This document shows, one piece after another, positions 6,779-9,447 of a stretch of 9,447 nucleotides of DNA (the first letter of the stretch is position 1; every line of letters begins with the position of its first letter). The DNA lies in contig JANQHU010000234.1 of assembly GCA_028282485.1 (NCBI GenBank), forward strand, positions 1 to 9,447, written 5' to 3'. The stretch is from Bacillota bacterium (GTDB lineage Bacteria; Bacillota; UBA4882; UBA8346). Position numbers and translations under genes: made by a program. A model generated the notes under the pieces. That model worked only from the letters and a program-made list of their open reading frames with translations, searched no databases and was not told the DNA's origin.

Positions 6779-6808
6779 ATTGTAAACCAAAAAAAACCGA
6801 ATTGTCAA
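6779..6808 (-). promoter_or_regulatory. Promoter of the riboflavin operon
   Basis: On the - strand a perfect -35 TTGACA (6808-6803) and -10 TACAAT (6784-6779) are spaced by 18 nt, with eight consecutive T in the spacer. The expected start of transcription, around 6771-6772, is about 16 nt before the riboswitch. The -35 overlaps the TGA stop (6807-6805) of the upstream MetF-like gene, so the promoter is embedded in that gene's end. Confidence 0.85.
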
Positions 6809-7554
6809 CCATTTTTTCCGAAAACTCCCTTTAAATAAAGCTCGGCATCGGTTTTAATGGGCATTAAGTAAATATTACTTTTTTGCTGCCGCACCAAGGC
6901 TAAAACCTCTTTCGCAAAATTAATATTCCAGGCTAAAGTAGGTTGAAATCCTCGAGGGAAAACCACATTATTTCTGGTTTCCCAATAATTAGCCGAACGG
7001 GCAGTCAATACCGCTGTTACCCCCCAAAAGACCTGAGTATTGGTTAACTTTTCGGCGTAGATCTCCAGAAGACGCCGATCAAAGAATGGTTGGGTAAAAA
7101 AGCCGTCCGCACCTGCCTCCAGTTTTTGATCAACTAATTGCAACTCTTTTTTAATATTTGTGCGATAAGGATCAATGGCAGCATAGGCTTTAATTCCTGG
7201 TAACTCTTGCTTAATTTTTTTAATCAAGACCACACTTGAAGTAGGATAAATCTTTTTCGACATATCTTGAGGTGGATCCCCGCTAATAACTAATATTTCG
7301 CTAGTGCCCAATTCTTGTAAATAGGCGGCGATGGGTAGACTGGTTTTGGCGTCAAAGTCAATGGCCCGCAAATGAGGGATACCCTTCATTCCTTTAGTTT
7401 TTACCAAAGAACAACCTTCCCAACTGCGCATCTGAAAACGTAACAAATCAGGAATATTAATTGTATCTACTTCCCGCAACTCTTTAGTGATAAATTCCAA
7501 CTCCTTAAGTAAAGAAGCCTTTTCTCTCGGTACTAATTCCACTGAAATCCGCAT
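6805..7554 (-). CDS. Methylenetetrahydrofolate reductase family protein (MetF-like), short form
   Basis: The 249-residue protein resembles the FAD-dependent methylenetetrahydrofolate reductase family, which reduces methylene-THF to methyl-THF. Seen in order: an N-terminal acidic strand SVELVPR (4-10), matching the E-x-x-P-P start of MetF; DTINIPD (30-36); IPHLRAID (59-66); ILVISGDPP (87-95), equivalent to the flavin-binding RGDPP; and GADGFFTQPFFD (148-159), equivalent to the ITQ-x-FFD substrate loop. The C-terminal part (WGVTAV, then PRGF) departs from textbook MetF. It is shorter than the roughly 290 residues of E. coli MetF and carries R-to-S before GDPP. AAGGAG precedes the ATG by 11 nt and a promoter lies 54 nt upstream. 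No folate, methionine-synthase or corrinoid gene is in view, so the substrate is unsettled; the family call is firm, the exact activity is not. Confidence 0.8.
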   Translation of the reverse strand: MRISVELVPREKASLLKELEFITKELREVDTINIPDLLRFQMRSWEGCSLVKTKGMKGIPHLRAIDFDAKTSLPIAAYLQELGTSEILVISGDPPQDMSKKIYPTSSVVLIKKIKQELPGIKAYAAIDPYRTNIKKELQLVDQKLEAGADGFFTQPFFDRRLLEIYAEKLTNTQVFWGVTAVLTARSANYWETRNNVVFPRGFQPTLAWNINFAKEVLALVRQQKSNIYLMPIKTDAELYLKGVFGKNG

Positions 7555-7607
7555 TTTGTCAGCTACTCCTTATTATTTCTCTCTAAATATATCTCAATGT
7601 AATCCAT

Positions 7608-7637
7608 ATTATAACATATCAAACATATCTATGTCAC
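7608..7637 (-). promoter_or_regulatory. Promoter of the MetF-like gene
   Basis: On the - strand GTGACA (7637-7632; 5 of 6 match to TTGACA) and TATAAT (7613-7608) are spaced by 18 nt. A TG sits one base before the -10 (TGTTATAAT), making it an extended -10. It starts about 54 nt before the ATG and lies immediately beyond the repeat array at 7646-7801, so the MetF-like gene has transcription independent of the lipoprotein genes. Confidence 0.75.
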
Positions 7638-7645
7638 AAAAAAAT

Positions 7646-7801
7646 AGATACGACGGGGTTCACCTTCCTTTTTTCTTTCAAAAATCGTCAACCCCTAGTA
7701 GATCAAGGTTCCGAGTGGCGAGAAGCGCAGCGTATATTTAATACGTGAGCACTCGCAGCCGCGAAGGATTACGCTGAGATACGACGGGGTTCACGATTTT
7801 T
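7646..7801. repeat. Structured repeat array 1: one 114-nt unit plus a left half-end
   Basis: A full unit occupies 7681-7794 and runs from AAAATCGTCAACCCC to GATACGACGGGGTTCAC. A lone copy of the unit's right end lies at 7647-7663, followed by a 17-nt pyrimidine-rich linker. The unit closes with GATTTTT, so its ends pair as AAAAATCGT-C-AACCCC with GGGGTT-C-ACGATTTTT (15 bp with one C-C mismatch). A nested hairpin with loop ATTTA sits in the middle. It differs from the unit at 8587-8700 at 4 of 114 positions. It begins exactly at the stop codon of the first lipoprotein gene and ends just before the MetF-like gene's promoter. On the - strand the closing arm ends in ACGATTTTT, so it could end transcripts. 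I do not recognise the family. Confidence 0.9.
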
Positions 7802-8382
7802 CAGAGGAGTTTGGTTCGCCAAAGAGCATTAACCACCGCCTCTTGAATCAACTCCTCCTGATCGGCTTGTCCAAAATTGATACTAATCCCACTGGAATTG
7901 GCGTTAATAGAGCTACTCTGTTCTTTGGCTGTCCCCCTACTCTGGCCCAAAAAAACCACCTTTTGAGCTGCCAGGTCAATTACCCGGTAAGCCATTATCA
8001 GACTACATTGATTGGTAATACTGGCACTAATTCCTTCGCTAGCGGATAAGCTTTTTTCTTCTTCAAAGCGAATATCCGATAAAACTACCTCTAACAAATA
8101 ATCTAGTCCTAAATCGTTTTTTAATCTGGTATAGGTCTCTGGGGAATTATTAATTTCACCTAACAACGGACTTCCCACTACTTGCAGCTTAGTTCGCCGA
8201 CTAAGGTAATCAACCAGTTCTAAATTCAAGCCCTCTTGGGAACCTTTGGTGGTTTGCAAAACCACTCCGAGACTTTTATCCTCCATTTTTCTTAAAAAAC
8301 CCGGCTTACCACAGCCGGCAGCTACCAACAAACAGCCAATCACCAGCAAGAGCAGACAACTGGCCCAATTATTTTTTTTCAT
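7801..8382 (-). CDS. Predicted lipoprotein, paralogue of the one at 8706-9326
   Basis: The 193-residue protein carries a lipoprotein signal: MKKNN, a hydrophobic stretch (about 9-20), then AAGC with Cys24 as the lipidation site, so it should be anchored on the outer face of the membrane. After GCGKPGFL comes a mixed alpha/beta region with SLGVVLQTTKGS (37-48), VDYLSRR (57-63), GSPLLG (70-75), LDYLLEVVLSDI (93-104), CSLIMAYRVIDL (126-137) and a C-terminal helix ending RTKLL. It aligns along its length with the downstream-numbered paralogue. The layout (DYLL strand, then a strand with R-V-I-D-L, then a terminal amphipathic helix) recalls the CsgG/LpoB/TolB-N type of lipoprotein, but that is inference from shape, not a recognised signature. 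The Shine-Dalgarno site is weak (AAAGGTG). It lies between the two repeat arrays. Function unknown. Confidence 0.8.
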   Translation of the reverse strand: MKKNNWASCLLLLVIGCLLVAAGCGKPGFLRKMEDKSLGVVLQTTKGSQEGLNLELVDYLSRRTKLQVVGSPLLGEINNSPETYTRLKNDLGLDYLLEVVLSDIRFEEEKSLSASEGISASITNQCSLIMAYRVIDLAAQKVVFLGQSRGTAKEQSSSINANSSGISINFGQADQEELIQEAVVNALWRTKLL

Positions 8383-8418
8383 TACCTACACCTTTCTTTT
8401 TCTAAAATATTTCACCTT

Positions 8419-8706
8419 GAGATACGACGGGTTCACTTCCTTATTTCTCTTTCAAAAATCGTCAACCCCTAGTAGATCAAGGTTCCGAGCGGCGAGATGC
8501 GCAGCGTATACTTAATACGTGAGCACTCGCAGCCACGAAGGATAACGCTGAGATACGACGGGGTTCACCTTCCTTTTCCTCTCTTGAAAATCGTCAACCC
8601 CTAGTAGATCAAGGTTCCGAGCGGCGAGATGCGCAGCGTATATTTAATACGTGAGCACTCGCAGCCACGAAGGATAACGCTGAGATACGACGGGGTTCAC
8701 GATTTT
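8419..8706. repeat. Structured repeat array 2: two tandem 114-nt units plus a left half-end
   Basis: Full units lie at 8455-8568 and 8587-8700 and differ by a single base, in the hairpin loop. An isolated right end lies at 8421-8436, one G shorter than the others. Linkers of 18 nt rich in C and T separate the pieces, giving a period of 131-132 nt. Only the last unit keeps the closing GATTTT; its outer stem pairs 8587-8601 with 8692-8706. Nested pairs are 8621-8628 with 8658-8668, 8630-8632 with 8655-8657, and 8636-8641 with 8647-8652 around loop 8642-8646. The array fills nearly all of the 323-nt space between the two lipoprotein genes and abuts the stop codon of the right-hand one. It is not protein coding, CRISPR, tRNA or any riboswitch I know. 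Confidence 0.92.
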
Positions 8707-9326
8707 CACTCGTAAAGAAGGTTAGTACGGTTGACAGCCCTAATCATCGCCCTTTTAATTAAATGTTCCTCTTCTACTTCATCTATTTTTAATAAACCCC
8801 GGCGGTATTTCCGCCGCCCTACTGGGAAAGAATCACTGATGGTTTGAATATCTGCTGTAGTTTGGCCGGAAAGAGCGATCTGGTTATCTTTTTTTAAGTC
8901 TAAGACTTTAAAGGATAAGGCCAAGGAACATCTTTTTACTACTTCGGCAAGGGTTTTTTTCTTTTCATTCTTATTGCGAATCTCTCGAAAGCGAATATCA
9001 CTGGAGAGACTAATTCCGGAAAGATCGGTGAATAATAAGTAATCGACATCTAATTTGTTATGAAATTTTTCTTTTACAGAAGCTTCATCCATGTAGCCTC
9101 CTAAAACATATGAGCCGATAAACTCGATATTTTTGGCTCGGTTTTGCAGATAGCCGATTAAAGCATTCTCCAGGTAGGCCTCTGAACCTTTTTCACTAGT
9201 GAGAATGACTCCTATTTTTTTCTCCCCTAGTAATTTTAAAAAGCCCGGCTCACCACAACCACCTATGATCAATGTGAGCGATAATAAAAAAATGAGGCCC
9301 ATTCCTGGATAGAATAATTTTTTCAT
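8706..9326 (-). CDS. Predicted lipoprotein, paralogue of the one at 7801-8382
   Basis: The 206-residue protein has a lipoprotein signal (MKK, hydrophobic residues 9-21, then IGGC with Cys24), so it should be membrane-anchored and extracytoplasmic. It shares with its neighbour GCG-x-PGFL, the K-x-x-GV-x-L strand, KGS (46-48), YLQNR (59-63), GS-x-x-LG (71-76), DYLL (95-98), CSLALSFKVLDL (133-144), LSGQ (152-155) and the terminal helix with RTNLL (200-204). The paralogues are about 30% identical by eye. This copy has a longer, more basic insertion (EIRNKNEKKK, then RRKYRR). AAAGGAG precedes the ATG, a better site than that of its paralogue. It is the first gene of the pair in the direction of transcription, and two repeat units follow its stop. 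A CsgG/LpoB-like fold is possible but unproven; function unknown. Confidence 0.82.
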   Translation of the reverse strand: MKKLFYPGMGLIFLLSLTLIIGGCGEPGFLKLLGEKKIGVILTSEKGSEAYLENALIGYLQNRAKNIEFIGSYVLGGYMDEASVKEKFHNKLDVDYLLFTDLSGISLSSDIRFREIRNKNEKKKTLAEVVKRCSLALSFKVLDLKKDNQIALSGQTTADIQTISDSFPVGRRKYRRGLLKIDEVEEEHLIKRAMIRAVNRTNLLYE

Positions 9327-9356
9327 AATCTCGACTCTCCTTTTAGATAGATATTG

Positions 9357-9381
9357 CCAAAGATAATACGTTATTTTTTGG
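9357..9381. repeat. 25-nt imperfect palindrome upstream of the lipoprotein gene
   Basis: The outer arms CCAAA/TTTGG (5 bp) and inner arms ATAA/TTAT (4 bp) surround a 4-nt centre, with a small asymmetric internal loop between the stems. It lies 31 nt before the start codon of the gene at 8706-9326. No T run follows on the - strand, so it is not a terminator for that direction; an operator or 5' leader hairpin is possible. Confidence 0.45.
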
Positions 9382-9447
9382 TTAAATGTTCCGTTTTTTT
9401 ACACCTCCTTAAACCGACTAGTATAAAAAATCATCATTTTGCAAAAA

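Noticed and set aside
7646..8706. Repeat arrays considered as CRISPR or integron attC sites
   Set aside because: Units of 114 nt with near-constant pyrimidine linkers do not fit CRISPR repeats of 23-50 nt with unique spacers. The paired ends do not match the attC core pattern (RYYYAAC/GTTRRRY), and no cas or integrase gene is in view.
8587..8706. Repeat unit considered as a tRNA or known riboswitch
   Set aside because: There is no cloverleaf, T-arm or CCA end, and neither strand shows core motifs of the riboswitch classes I can recall.
9402..9410. Perfect Shine-Dalgarno-like AAGGAGGTG on the - strand
   Set aside because: No usable start codon follows at a proper distance (the next ATG is about 75 nt away), so no gene can be supported. 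It may be a relic or chance.
9420..9447. -10-like TATACT upstream of the right-hand lipoprotein gene
   Set aside because: A -35 at normal spacing would lie partly beyond the window edge, and the TTGCAA seen is only 13 nt away, too close to pair with it.

Overview
The window looks like chromosomal DNA from a low-to-mid GC Gram-positive bacterium, most likely an anaerobic, clostridia-like member of the Bacillota. The support is an FMN riboswitch with an intrinsic terminator ahead of ribD-ribE-(queC)-ribBA-ribH, strong AAGGAG/GGAGG Shine-Dalgarno sites, and de novo NAD genes nadB-nadC. This placement is inference; no rRNA or phylogenetic marker was compared.

Positions 1-2300 are read on the + strand. 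They hold the 3' end of nadB (L-aspartate oxidase), nadC overlapping it as TAATG, a previously hidden 39-codon membrane peptide, a membrane-anchored DUF4272-type protein, and an intrinsic terminator. Everything from 2300 to the right edge is read on the - strand and converges on that terminator.

Positions 2300-6810, read right to left, form a complete riboflavin unit: a sigma-A-type promoter whose -35 lies on the stop codon of the upstream gene, an FMN riboswitch, a terminator, then ribD, ribE, queC, ribBA and ribH. Together these enzymes convert GTP and ribulose 5-phosphate to riboflavin. queC (7-cyano-7-deazaguanine synthase, queuosine pathway) sits in the middle, with no other queuosine gene in the window. 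Both pathways start from GTP. The first half of riboswitch stem P1 is complementary over 8 nt to the first arm of the terminator, which suggests how the switch works.

Positions 6805-7640 hold a short MetF-family (methylenetetrahydrofolate reductase-like) gene with its own extended -10 promoter. Positions 7646-9447 hold two divergent paralogous lipoproteins on the - strand. A structured repeat of 114 nt (131-132 nt period with a pyrimidine-rich linker) directly abuts the stop codon of each: one full unit after the first, two in tandem after the second. The units are 96-99% identical, while the proteins are only about 30% identical by eye. I do not recognise this repeat family; it is the most novel-looking item in the window.
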